Part shown: positions 29,916 through 41,213 of the stretch, one piece after another
Layout of the letters: every line of letters starts with the position of its first letter
How positions within the stretch are numbered: the stretch's first letter is position 1
NCBI RefSeq assembly: GCF_921293095.1
Contig: NC_060251.1
Location: 100,922,566 to 100,986,565, forward strand
Origin: Ischnura elegans
Lineage: Eukaryota > Arthropoda > Insecta > Odonata > Coenagrionidae
Direction: 5' to 3'
Length of the DNA: 64,000 nucleotides
Made by a program: the position numbers and the translations under genes
The notes under the pieces: model-generated
Told to the model about the DNA's origin: nothing
Databases searched by the model: none
The model's input: only the letters and a program-made list of their open reading frames with translations

Positions 29916-31589
29916 ATTGTTGATTAAGAAGATTGAAGTTGATCGTAAGAATTCTTTAATATTCTCCTACTGCCTGCCATAATACAATACCATGGGGAAA
30001 ACAGGAGAGGTTAAAGGCTCAGATATGGAAGAAAGCAAAGAGATCTTGGAAGGGTCGGGAGAGAAAACTGTCGTATGTGTTAGCATGTATGTTCAAATTT
30101 TGATTAAATGTCAAATCTGAGAAGATTGTTGCCAGCTGGGTCCAAAAAATCTAAAATTTACTGAATATTGGAGTATAGTCCCGGGGTGCAAATATAAGGA
30201 CCCGACTTCAGTCACCTTTAATCACCGTGAAACTGGCGATAATGGCAGAAATTTCTAGCGTCTCATTTTCAAACATGTATATTAACTTAAATTGAAATTA
30301 ATAATATTCGGACTCAAATATCTGTGTAAATATTAAATGTTTTATTTGACTAAGCCATGTAGTTGACAATATTCCCAGATTAACCGGTATTTGCTAGATA
30401 AAGAGAGTTCTTGCAAATCCACGAAAAACTTGACGGGGGAAAACATTTTAAGCTTCAACGTCAAAATTTCCTTCTGTGTCATCTCGTTGCTCCGAAAATA
30501 TCGCGCGCACGTTGATCTTAGGACCTCACTATGGGTAACTGGTGTCTACGGAATTGGGTTCCATTTTTGCAGCATTGTTTTGTTGCCAGTTCGCGGATGG
30601 ATAATCCTACTCCTTTTCCTGGAAACTCCATAAGGAAAAAGGCAATGCGTCGTTTCGTAACCGTATTAAAACTCGGCTTTTCTTGATTCACGCATTGGAT
30701 CACAGTAAGTTCATTGAGTTAGATTTATTACCACAATTTTCTCGACACCTTGAAGTCCGTCTTTTAATTCAAGGTTTTCCTGACATGAATAATCATTCGT
30801 CTCCTTTTGCTTTAACGAAGAGAATTCTAGCGTACACTCAAGGCTCGTGCCAAGTACAGCAGAATCGGAAGTAAATCAGGAATTTGCTATTCAAAATATA
30901 AAGAATGGATTTGAATCATCGTTGTTAATGCTATTTTTTTCATATTCGGTTTACTTTTTCAACTTGATGTTGATTTTTTCGCTCCAGTTTCCTAACTTGA
31001 TAACTATATATTTTATGTTACGAATTTATCCATAGCAAATTTAACTGGTGTTGTGAAATTGCTGTGTGAATGCTGGTGTATAGATTATTGGTATAGATAT
31101 TTTTGCTAATAATTTTAAACATTATTTAATTTGACTTGGAAATATATGAAAACACATAATAATTTTTCTCTGCATAAACGAGTGCCAAATAAATAAGTAG
31201 ATATTAATTTAATTTACTGAAGTCCATCAGTTTTAATTATAATCCTTATATCGTACATGTGGCGGAGTCAAAATGGAATAAATCCTCCTCTTCTTATGAG
31301 AAATTGAAGTGAAGTTCTGGCAATAGTTGTCCATATATCTCAGGGTAATTGAATAGAAATTTGAATTAGTTTTTTTATACAAAAAGTTGAAGCTATTGGA
31401 CTACGGCGGAAAAACATTAATGCCTATCAATCATGAACAAAACATATTTCTCCTTGTTAGGCCTTTCACTTAAATGTATTGGTGCAAGAGAGTGGATATT
31501 GCCAGTTAAAAATTGTTTCCCCTGGGAGGATGCGACCGATTGCTTTAGTAATTTGCGCCTGTAGGGAAGAATGGGCGGAGAGAAACCTG
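29916..31589. other. intergenic sequence, nothing recognised
   Basis: AT-rich; short ORFs without recognisable domains. Confidence 0.4.
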
Positions 31590-31752
31590 GTGTCGGCATA
31601 TCATCCAGCGTACGAAGTGTTTATGCGATAAGTGCCTTACGCACAGAACTCGAGAAGGGATCTAGTATCTTCCGAATTATATCCGCCAGTGCCAGGATTT
31701 GAAACCGGGCCCACGGGGCGAGGAGCCAACACATTTCCCACCGCAGCGACCC
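31590..31752 (-). mobile_element. tRNA-derived SINE
   Basis: Minus strand: CTGCGGTGGGAAATG, then GGTTTCAAATCCTGG (box B-like). A body with AGATCCCTTCTCGAGTTCTG and GTAAGGCACTTATCGC follows. The head plus unrelated body is typical of insect SINEs. Confidence 0.6.
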
Positions 31753-32147
31753 CACGTACAAATTTTCTTTGAGTACGTACGCAAAGTATTGAAAATACCT
31801 ACTTGTGTTATTGATGATGTGTTAGTGACTTGTAGTTTTGCCTCGAGTAGCTTCTGGAGTGGACCTGTAGGAACTGACGCTGTTCCTAAACGTCCAGGAG
31901 GCTAAAATAGTTGAAGATAAAATAAACCATGAACGATATCACTCCAATAAAATTTACTAATAGCTACTTAGAGACTTATTAATAATTTTTATTCTAAAGA
32001 TTTTCCAGAAATATCGCTGGAAACAACGAATAAAAAATTTATTTTTAAAAGGTAGATAATTTATTTATTTATTCGAGCGTAAAATAAATATTGTTACAAG
32101 ATGTTTGTCGACGAGGAATCAAAATGTGTGATACTAGATAGGAAATC

Positions 32148-32280
32148 TTCTAATATATAAAATTCTCGTGTCACAGTTTTTGTGGACAAACTCCTCCGAA
32201 ACGGCTGGACCGATTCCTATGTAATTTGGTGTGTATGTTCAGCAGGACTGAGAATATGTTTTACACTATTTCTCCTTCTT
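32148..32280. repeat. dispersed arthropod repeat fragment
   Basis: Contains ATATAAAATTCTCGTGTCAC and CTCCTCCGAAACGGCTGGAC, text I associate with a repeat common in many arthropod genomes. Element class not decided. Confidence 0.5.
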
Positions 32281-32553
32281 CACCAGGGCCCTGAGTCATT
32301 TCCATAAGAAATACATGTAAAGTTCGTTTTTAATGACAGCAGATCTTTTTCCTTTTGCATATTTAAATTAGTGATAATGGTCCCATTTAGTTGAGACACA
32401 TACCATTGGAAAGAAAAAATGAATATTTTGATTTTTGCAACCGATTTTCGTTTTCTTCCTGATTTACGGTGAAATTTTAAAAAACAATGCATAAAAATGC
32501 TGAAATTTTAGCGTTTTTGGCTTACTGTCCCCTTGACGACCATCAGTATTGTT

Positions 32554-33091
32554 TAGGGATGGACGGATTCAGGATTTTTTTCGGATCGGATCCTTGATTT
32601 TCGGAGCCGGATCTTTCGGATCGGATATTCTCGGATCCAAATGCATTTTCAAATTCCTGCTATTAAACCGCTGCTATTAAAATATTATTCCTGCTATTCC
32701 TGTTGGTTTTCTGAAATCTGCAACGTACTTACTTTTGACGTGGTTATTATCCTACGACGCTGAGATTCCCCCGATTATTGTTCAATATCTCTGGGAAGAG
32801 TCACACTATGTGCCAGTCGCATTTTGCCTTTTTTTGTTTTCCGCGGCTGAAATTCTGCTACGTAACCTTTGCGAGAGCTTTAAAACGAAACCGTTCATGA
32901 GTAGGACAAGAATCGCATGTGACGGCGCATTTGAAGAGAGAACCGGAACACTTTCCGGGCATTCACTGAAGCTATTATTTAAAATTTCGGATCCAGATCC
33001 GCTGTCTTCCGCGACTTTGGATCCGATGTATCCGATGAAGGGCAATATCCGCGGATATTTCGATCTGAGGTATCCGATCCAACCATCCCTA
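32554..33091. mobile_element. hAT-type non-autonomous element with GGATC-rich ends
   Basis: 538 bp flanked by a perfect 8-bp duplication GTATTGTT (32546-32553, 33092-33099). The ends TAGGGATGG/CCATCCCTA are inverted. The subterminal regions hold many CGGATC/GGATCC motifs, possible transposase-binding repeats. The ORFs over it (123 and 138 codons) are shadows. Confidence 0.9.
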
Positions 33092-33161
33092 GTATTGTTT
33101 ATATAGTTTAACATCTCTTCTATCGATACAGTTTGCGATACAGAGAGAAAAATTAACCTAC
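32799..33161. repeat. segmental duplication, source copy
   Basis: The 3' part of the hAT-type element plus 70 bp of its right flank, from GTCACACTAT to AATTAACCTAC, recurs at 34348-34725. Confidence 0.85.
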
Positions 33162-34347
33162 GCCATCTTTCCTCTTCACCATAATTACTGGTGCAAATCA
33201 TCGCAGTTGTCAGTGGCTTCACCTAGTTACCAGTCAGCCACTTCAAATATAAATAAATAAGCTATTGCTGCGTTCAACCATTCTTAGTCTTGACTAGCAT
33301 AAGTTGTACCGTGAGAGTATTAAAAACAGTCGCTACCAGTGATTTTTCAAGGCAAGTAGTGACGTAAAACACGGCGAGAGAAGCGTGTGAGGTACTGAGG
33401 TATGCATTCTTATCGACAGACAAATGGTGTCATTTAGTATAAGGTCAAATGTCAAGAAACAAGCGAAAGGGATATATCATCCTTGGAAACTTATTTATTT
33501 TATGTAGGAAGCTGGCATAGAATTAGATTTCCTGCTTCATCAATGAATGGCTAATGAATGCGTGAGATGTTAAAATGCTAAGACAGTTATTGCCATTGCG
33601 TGAGATAGATAGAAAATGAAGAAAGACCAGCTAAGGAAATGGCTCATCGCGCCAACAATAAACTTCACATAAACAATGAATAGCGCTTCTTTTAGTAAAG
33701 GCTTTGTTTTATTTAGAACTTTTACCGGGGTAGAATGTCATTAAAAACAAACATGTAACACAACTCGTGGGAAAAACCTATGAATCTTATAAGTTCTAGT
33801 TTGGTTGAGAAATACTCTTCTCTAAATCCTTAGGTGGGATGATAAGTATATTGCCCTATTCGTATTTGCCTATGTTAAAGCAATAGGATAGAAGTAGGGG
33901 CTATATGAAAACAAAACGCATTTGATGTGAGGGCATGGGGCCTAGAGGTTCTAATTACATTGGTAGACTTGAACATTTTTTTCTATAGCTCAAAGAAGGT
34001 ACCCTCTTTCCCTTGTATCTTTCGCTTCTGATTTAAAATATGACCATTGAAAATGTGTACTGCGTACAGTTTTTTAACTTGTGGGAACACACGTAATTAA
34101 GATGGCTAGAATGATTATGGTGATAATGTACCACAATACATTGGAAAGTTTAAAAATATATTTCTCATTTAAATCCGTAGCAGTACAAATACATCATCCT
34201 TTTTGTAAAATACCTGCATTACTGAGAAAATTACACTCATTTCATAATGGTTTGTGCGATATTGCTTCTTCTCTTTGCAAATATTGTAATAATGGATGAA
34301 ACGATGCATAAATTCGCCCGTTTGCTCCGGAAACCCCCCTGTCATCA
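33162..34347. other. intergenic sequence, nothing recognised
   Basis: No supported ORF or repeat. Confidence 0.4.
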
Positions 34348-34725
34348 TTGTCACACTATATGCCAGTCGCCTTTTGCCTTTTTTATTTTCCACGGCTGAA
34401 ATTCTGCTACGTAACCTTTGCGAGAGCTTTAAAACAAAACCGTTCATGAGTAGGACAAGAATCGCATGTGACGGCGCATTTGAAGTGAGAACTGGAACTC
34501 TTTCCACCCTTATTGGGCGTTGCATTCACTGAAGCTATTATTAAAAATTTCGGATCCAGATCCGCTGTCTTCCGCGACTTTGGATCCGATGAATCCGATA
34601 AAGAGCAATATCCGCGGATATTTGGATCTGAGGTATCCGATCCAACCATCCCTAGTATGGTTTATGTAGTTTAACATCTCTTCTATCGATACAGTTTGCG
34701 ATACAGAGAGAAAAATTAACCTACC
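34348..34725. repeat. segmental duplication, second copy, ending in poly-C
   Basis: High identity to 32799-33161, with a 15-20 base expansion near 34503-34522. It contains the element end and the host flank beyond it, so it is not an independent transposition. Identity stops at AATTAACCTAC, followed directly by a run of C and a CCCCCCTCTGATTG repeat. Confidence 0.85.
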
Positions 34726-34940
34726 CCCCCCCCCTGATCCCCCCCTCTGATTGGGCCCCCCTCTGATTGTCGAAGTGCCAAATAGTTGGACCCAACTTCA
34801 TAGAAATCTAGAATCAGAAATAAAATAAACAGTAAGGCCTCCTTGAAAACAACATAAAGGACTTAGCACTATTTACGGTCGTCAAAAATATGTTATTCCT
34901 AAGAAAGGAGCATAAGGAGGAAAAGAACATGTGGCAGTAA

Positions 34941-34958
34941 AAGAGAGAGAGAGAGAGG
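34941..34958 (+). repeat. (AG)n microsatellite
   Basis: About nine AG units. Confidence 0.9.
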
Positions 34959-34985
34959 TTGTGTGAAATGATATCTGCGTGAAAT

Positions 34986-35174
34986 CATTCTGTATATTAA
35001 TGATGCCCAAGACATAATTCTAAGAAATGGAGTTGAAAGAGCGGCTTGAATCGCAATAGTTTAAGCCGCTCTTTAAATTATATTACTTGATCTATGTCTT
35101 GCGAACAGTGGCATAATCCGCTCTTTTAACTCTATTACTCAGAACTGTCTTGGGCATCATTAATTTACAGAATG
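34986..35174. repeat. 189-bp palindrome with nested hairpin
   Basis: Outer arms 34986-35014 and 35146-35174 pair at nearly every base (TTAATGATGCCCAAGACA). An inner hairpin AAAGAGCGGCTT/AAGCCGCTCTTT lies at about 35037-35074, and AGAGCGG recurs inverted near 35128. Confidence 0.85.
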
Positions 35175-35389
35175 TTTCGACACAAATATAATTGCGCACC
35201 ACGTCTCTCTTTCATTGTCACTCATTCTCATAGGACAGCGGTTCCCAACCGGTGGTACGCGTAACCCTTGGGGTACGCGAAGAATCAGCCGGAGGTACGC
35301 CGAAAATAATCGGTAATGGCGGAGGGTTCGTTCCCTAATAGTAGCCTGGCAACGGTGGCGCGCCATCACTCTTAACCACGAAATATCGA

Positions 35390-36832
35390 TACCTCCACTG
35401 CATAAACGCTCAACAATCGCCCACCGAATCAAAACCGCTCACCTAGATCAGTGTTTCCCAAACTTTTTCGAGCCACCGCCCCTTGGATCCATAAACCTAT
35501 ACTCAACGCCCCCCTTATCGGTATCTCTAAAATAATAATCAGAATCATATACTAATTAACCAAATGAGGAACATTGTTATAATTAAATAAAAAATAATGA
35601 CTCATTAAATGTTTATTTAGAAGTCAATGGATGTCTAGTTTTTTTTAAATCATCTATGCAAATGATTTAATGCACCTTTATAATAAAAGGAACTTAATGG
35701 AGAATATACTTTTTACATAAAAATAAATAATTTTAAGAAAGATTTTTTACAATTTTACATGTCATTTTTTACTTAAATTAAGCAATTATATAGCATGAAA
35801 CTTTTCAATTTATAGTAATAGAATGACCAATCATGTTTTGTTAAAATTATTTTAGCAATTAAGTGACTTTTTGCTGTGGTTGTTCATGCTTTAGAAGTCA
35901 TTTTAGAAGACTCTATTGCTAAAATTAATTACATAATTCCATAAAATAAAATTTTAATCAGAAGGATGAGCTTGATGGCATGCTACAAGTTTTCCAACGT
36001 CCGGTTTAATGTCACTTAGCAGAAGTCATACCTTGCGTTTGCAAACCTGAAGTCTGTTTCTCTGCTGTGAAATAAGCTGAGTGACTGCACTAAAACCACG
36101 TTCCACCAAATATGAAGTCGGAAATACAAGGAGTTTTTTTTAGCTACCAAAATGCAGGATAAGGATTGGAAATCTCCTTATGTAGCCAAAAATCTTGATA
36201 ATTTATCTTAAACATTGTTTTTTGTCATTTTGTAGTCCAATTAATTCATCCTCTAACACCCCAACTTACTCAACATCTGCAAACGGATTTGTTACACAGT
36301 CTGGAATTTCCAACAAAAGAAGATCATCAAATCTTTGCATCAATTTCTATGTAAGGTAGGTAGCTAAATTGTCGCAAAAGACGCTCAAATCATCATCACG
36401 TAAGCCAGCTTTTTCTTCTAGCTCAAGCAGGGAAGGAAATTGATAGAGCTCTCGGCGACCTATGTTTCGTTTCCCTTGTGCAAGAAGGGCTTGGAAATAT
36501 TTTTCAACTGTTCTTACTTTAAAATGTAAGAAAACGCATGGTTTAAATAACATCCAGATGCGAGAAACAAAGTAAACTTTAGAAACGAAGCTTGAAAACG
36601 AAGACCAAAGGAAGGTTACGAAACCTTCGCATTTGTCACATTGTCAGGACCCTCCGGCGCCCCCATGGCGCCCCCTTGGCTCTTTTCGCCCCATAGACTA
36701 CAGCAACGTCCCGCGGGGGGCGGTAGCGCTCACTTTGGGAACAACTGATCTAGATGGCTCTTATAGTTCTAGATGAGCGGTTTTGATTCAGTGGGTGATT
36801 GTTGAGCGTTTATGCAGCGGAGGTATCGATAT
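35390..36832. repeat. palindrome split by a hAT-type insertion
   Basis: ATATCGATACCTCC..TGCATAAACGC and CAATC.CCCAC.GAATCAAAA at 35390-35444 are mirrored at about 36775-36832. The second hAT-type element lies between the arms. Confidence 0.85.
35453..36747 (-). mobile_element. hAT-type element with decayed ZBED-type transposase
   Basis: Ends CAGTGTTTCCCAAACTTT and, inverted, CAGTTGTTCCCAAAGTGA; flanking 8-mers ACCTAGAT and ATCTAGAT match at 7 of 8. Minus-strand frames from 36553 down to about 35950 read YQFPSLLELEEKAGLRDDDL and, after breaks, KKLLVFPTSYLVERGFSAV, then QRNRLQVCKR and VGKLVACHQAHPS. This is the C-terminal dimerisation region of hAT/ZBED-type transposases. Stops and deletions make it non-functional. 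Confidence 0.85.
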
Positions 36833-36870
36833 GTATACTAATATTACCGCCATACCGCCTCAGACTAATA

Positions 36871-37446
36871 CAGGGTGTCACATTTACCTTTACCACCCGA
36901 AAAAAACTTTTTGTCCAGATGCAAATTCAAAAATGTGTCAAGCAAATGTTCATTAGCCGTCAGGGGGACATTAATAAGCATGACTGCCTTCCTTGTAGCT
37001 TTGTTATTTAAAAATATATGAACAGCGGTATGTATTTTTTAAATGGCACTCTATATTTTTTATGAATGACTGGTGTGCATTTTACCATGCTTTCATTTGT
37101 TCACTGCCAACTCCAGCAAGTGGAGTAGTTCCAATACCTGCGTACCTGCACTAAGCGCTAGTAAGTCACTCGTTTTTCATAACACTGCTTATGTTAATGG
37201 TCTACTGTGCTACATTTTTGAACAAGTCTCTAGGAGAAGAAATGAATTGCCGAATAAAAAATATAGGGTGCCATTTAAAAAAAGACATACCACTGTTCAT
37301 ACCTTTGTAAATAACAAAGCTACAAGGAAGGCAATCATACTAATTAGTGTCCCCCTGACGGCTGGTGGACATTTGCTTGACACATTTTTGAATTTACATC
37401 TGGAAAAAAAGTTATTTCGGGTGGTCAAGATAAATGGGACACCCTG
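36871..37446. mobile_element. fold-back element with TA target site
   Basis: 576 bp flanked by TA (36869-36870, 37447-37448). Arms of about 185 bp begin CAGGGTGTCACATTTACC and pair with many matches (AGCTACAAGGAAGGCA, CATACC.CTGTTCAT). The 137-codon ORF over it comes from the arm and is not a gene. Confidence 0.88.
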
Positions 37447-38647
37447 TACGTATTATGTGGGAAATTTAAAAAATCTATTAATATAATAATTTATGGCTAA
37501 AAGTGTTACCAACCCGTTGTAAAATTATGTGATAAAATGTGTTCGTTACAGTTTTGGGGGTACAATATTAGTCACGTGCATATAGAGGGGTACGGGAGGA
37601 AATAAAAATGGTTGGGTACTGCTATCATAGCACATGCTCTCTTTCAAGTCCATGGAGTGAGAGAAAATCTCAACATATCATGGGCTTGTAGATTGAATTT
37701 ACATTTATATTCTTATCCGTTCCGCAAATATATCTCCAATAACTATTGTATGTGCCGTTTAAGATGATTTTTCTTTATGTTAATTATTTGTCAACCAAAT
37801 TTGAGCATAGCACGTATCTATCGTGTCTCTAGCGGATCCAAATTCAGTGCGTATTTTAATGCTGTTCCTCAGCAAAGAAATCTTCGAATAAAATTTGTAA
37901 AAAAAATGTAAATAAGCGATGCTATTTAAACAAAGGAAATAACCCATGAACCTAGCCGTCTTGAAGAAATTCAAGGAATTGCCTTAACAAGAGACTATAA
38001 TTTCTTTAACGATGTAAAGATTTGTGTGGAACTTTGCGCATTTGTTTGATTTGTGATAATTTGAGATATTAGTGAAAATTTGAAAAAAGAGAGTGATACA
38101 ATTTATAGCCATATTCAATAAAAATAGCAAATTTCCCTCAAAATGCTATATTGTGCATATTCAATAATAACAAAGCTTCCCAATAAAAGGCATTTTTCCG
38201 TAGATATTATTAAAATTATATCCATAAATACATTTTTAATGACTTCATGCACCGGAAGTTAATAAAATAACATATTATGGCAGGTTAAAATGTAAAGTGG
38301 GCTTGTATTGCGGATTTAATTGCTACGAAAGTCGTGGGTCCAAAGTTGGAATTATATTTCCTCATGTTTAACATGGACCTATCTTGTATGCCCGTAGAGC
38401 GTGGCAGCCGGTTGCTATATCGCTGGACTACTATAGTTAGGTTTTAATAACACTAATGATGGACTTAGCTGGAGATTGATAAAGATGTCGTTTTTTCCGC
38501 GAACAATATGGGACCATATTTCCTGCGATAGTTTAGCTCAAGCGTAGCTTGATTCCGACTAGGTGAAATAGGTTCTGCATGTTTAATGAACAATTTAGTG
38601 TAATCGTCAATACTAGTTATCTGCATACTTTTCTTGGCGTGTTATAA

Positions 38648-39295
38648 CTAGGGATGGCAAGCGAAACGAAAGTCAAAACCAGTAAAATTTCAACAGTTTC
38701 GTTCCCGAAAGCGAAACGTAGAAATAAAACTAAATGGATTTAAACTCGGGGAGTTAAACTCACGGTCGGAACAAAATTACTTCGGGTCGAAACTAAACTA
38801 AAACTCTGGGACGAAACGAAACGCTGATAATGTTTCGCACCGAAGGGACCACCGGCTTCATCTTCGAGAAGTTTAGTTTCGAACCACGCACCGAGTACGA
38901 AGTATGGTTGAATGAAGTAGGGGATCGGCCAACCGCCATTAGATGCATGGGGCACTCATATTTTTACCAACATAGGAGAACGGCCAACACAAACTGGCCA
39001 TTCGATTTTTAACCTCGATGTTTTAAACTCTCCACACGTATGTCACACGTAATAGGTCGAAACTATTCCCTATTATCCCCCTCCACTCAACTTATGGGAT
39101 CGAAACTTAACTATGAGCAGCGGAGTTTCGATTAATTTATTTTCATTTCCGGGAGTAAAGTTTCTTCCCGGGTCGAAACTAAACACCTTGTTGATTTTAA
39201 TTTCGTGCGGGAATGAAACTAAACCTAGTCCTCGTATTTTAGTTTCCCTCCGGGTCGAAACGAAACATTTTCGTTTCTTTTCACTTGCCATCCTT
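38648..39295. mobile_element. TIR element rich in GAAAC motifs, hAT-like
   Basis: Ends TAGGGATGGCAAGCGAAAC and, inverted, AAGGATGGCAAGTGAAA. GAAACGAAAC and TCGAAACTAAAC recur many times toward both ends. No clean 8-bp duplication found. Confidence 0.7.
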
Positions 39296-39429
39296 GAATA
39301 TAACTCGTAAATTAATCTGTCACTACGCTAAATTTTCTTTTTCTGTTATTAACTAATAGTTTCATTTGCATGGCAGCATGTTCGTTACCTCAGCACTCCC
39401 CTATATTATGGTCCTGCCGCATCTCTCTG

Positions 39430-39570
39430 TCTTGTGTGCTTGGCCTGTGTCCGGAAAGTGAGCGCGTGTCTGATTAACGTTACGATGAGTGCTGCATGCC
39501 TCGTGTGGAATCAACCCGTGCCATACACCCTAGTGGTGGCTTGCACGCCACCTCGTAGATGTAGATCGAA
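39430..39570 (+). mobile_element. LINE 3' fragment related to family D
   Basis: GCCATACACCCTAGTGGTGG and a CACCTCGTAGATGTAGATC end resemble the tails of families A and D. Confidence 0.4.
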
Positions 39571-41066
39571 AATTCGAACAAAGGAAATCGTCGAAAGGAG
39601 ATGTGACCTAGTGAAAGAAATTCGCCCTCAGTCCTTATGTTTGAAATTGACACGTCCGTGGCTCTCTGGGGTGAGCTCTACTCTCACCTATCTAAATGGA
39701 CATTCAGGTTGATTCACTGAGTTTTTCTGGCACACAAGTACGCACGTTATCTCTTCCTTTTTTTGTCGTCAAATCCCATTCTTGACGTAACAGTTAATGC
39801 TAATTACGTTCACCGTTGAGGCAAATCTGACTGGTAGACTGGGCGTCGCCCGTACAATCGTTCACGACGATGTGTTTTTCTTGTAGCTGCAACGAAATCT
39901 TCGAGCGCTGCCCTCACACGTATGACCTATGCAATGGGAGCATTCACTCATAGTGCCAGGCGTCTCAATTACGCCGCACGCATTGTTAAGATAGGCGGCA
40001 ACAGGAGAGTATAGCAGTGGTCGGATAGCGAGTCTATTTATCGTCAAGGACATGGGTGCTCGGCACGTGAGCAGAAGTAGACGAGTCACTCGTCTATGTG
40101 CTGTGGTCAATTATCAGGTGTATCCTTCACCACGCATGAATGACCCGAGGATGCGTAATTTTATTGTGTAATTAGACGGGAACAAATGGAAACGAGGAAT
40201 GTTTTGTTGTGGGAGTCGTTTAGGATTACCTATGTAAGACCGTGCTGGTTGCTTATGAACGTTATTTGTGTATTCCCTCCTGGGCCAATCCATTTCAAAT
40301 CACCCAGGCAAAGTTGCTCAACATTTTAAATTATCCTGATTATTTTATCATTGGTTCCCTACAAGTAGACAATCACAAAACACCATTTGAAAAAAATTTA
40401 CAAGCCATACTTTTTTTGGCAGCCATTTTCAAAAGGGCGGCTGGGCAAATTTAGACGAAAAATGTGGTTTGCATAAAGTTTAATTTCGAAGCTATTTTAA
40501 AAGAGATAAGAACAATAAAGAAACCAGTGTGTATATCATGGATAGGACTCTTGGAAACCATTTTCTTTCCGTAGAAACTGGGGAAATATTTGTCAATACT
40601 GACGTTTTAACGCCATAAATTTTTATGAAGGAAAAGAGACTCACTAATAAAATGTAATTTCTGAGTTAAATACTTAAATAACTACTTACAGTATAAGTTT
40701 TAGCACTGAGAGTGCACTCATTTTTTTCTAGAGCTCGTCAAACAATGCCGAAAGCCTTTCGACGTCGATTTTCGCAGGACAATATCTAAAAAGGTACTGA
40801 ATGAAGACTAGTGAAAATTTTACAGAATGTTCTTAATACACATATAAATGTATATAAAAAATATGAACGAGACTGTACAGCATTTTAAGTAGTGGAGCAG
40901 TGAATTTAATAAAAATGCAACCTCTTTACATGCTCATGCAATGCAAACTGCAAATGCAACGGCTCGTGCAGTGCAAGGTAGCACACAGAGGCTTGATTAA
41001 ATAATTACCTAAACAATAATTTTTGTTTAAACTATTAAAATTACGTTTATAATAAAAATGATATCA
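39571..41066. other. intergenic sequence, nothing recognised
   Basis: No supported ORF or repeat. Confidence 0.4.
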
Positions 41067-41213
41067 AAATAAAATAGAAATATTTAGTTTGGTCTGCATC
41101 GTGACCGCCATCTGTTGTAACCATTTTGTACTGCATCTTACTCCCGCCAGTGCGTAGTGGTTACAACAGATGGCGATCACGATGCAGACCAGCATAAAAT
41201 ATTTCTATTTTGC
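41067..41213. repeat. 147-bp palindrome
   Basis: AAATAGAAATATTTAG and GGTCTGCATCGTGACCGCCA mirror the sequence at 41157-41213 with a few mismatches, around a loop of about 35 bp. Confidence 0.85.

Larger units (their letters stand above)
35236..37624. mobile_element. hAT-type element hosting nested insertions
   Basis: Ends CAGCGGTTCCCAACC and, inverted, TAGCAGTACCCAACC. Flanks TCATAGGA (35228-35235) and TCATAGCA (37625-37632) match at 7 of 8. Inside lie a palindrome, a second hAT-type element and a TA-site fold-back. Confidence 0.7.

Noticed and set aside
32735..34649. ORFs of 118-138 codons at 32.8-33.2 and 34.2-34.6 kb
   Set aside because: They lie in a non-autonomous hAT-type element and its duplicate, on both strands, with no transposase motif.
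37073..37486. 137-codon ORF
   Set aside because: It starts in the centre of the TA-site fold-back and runs out through its right arm and TIR; no protein signal.
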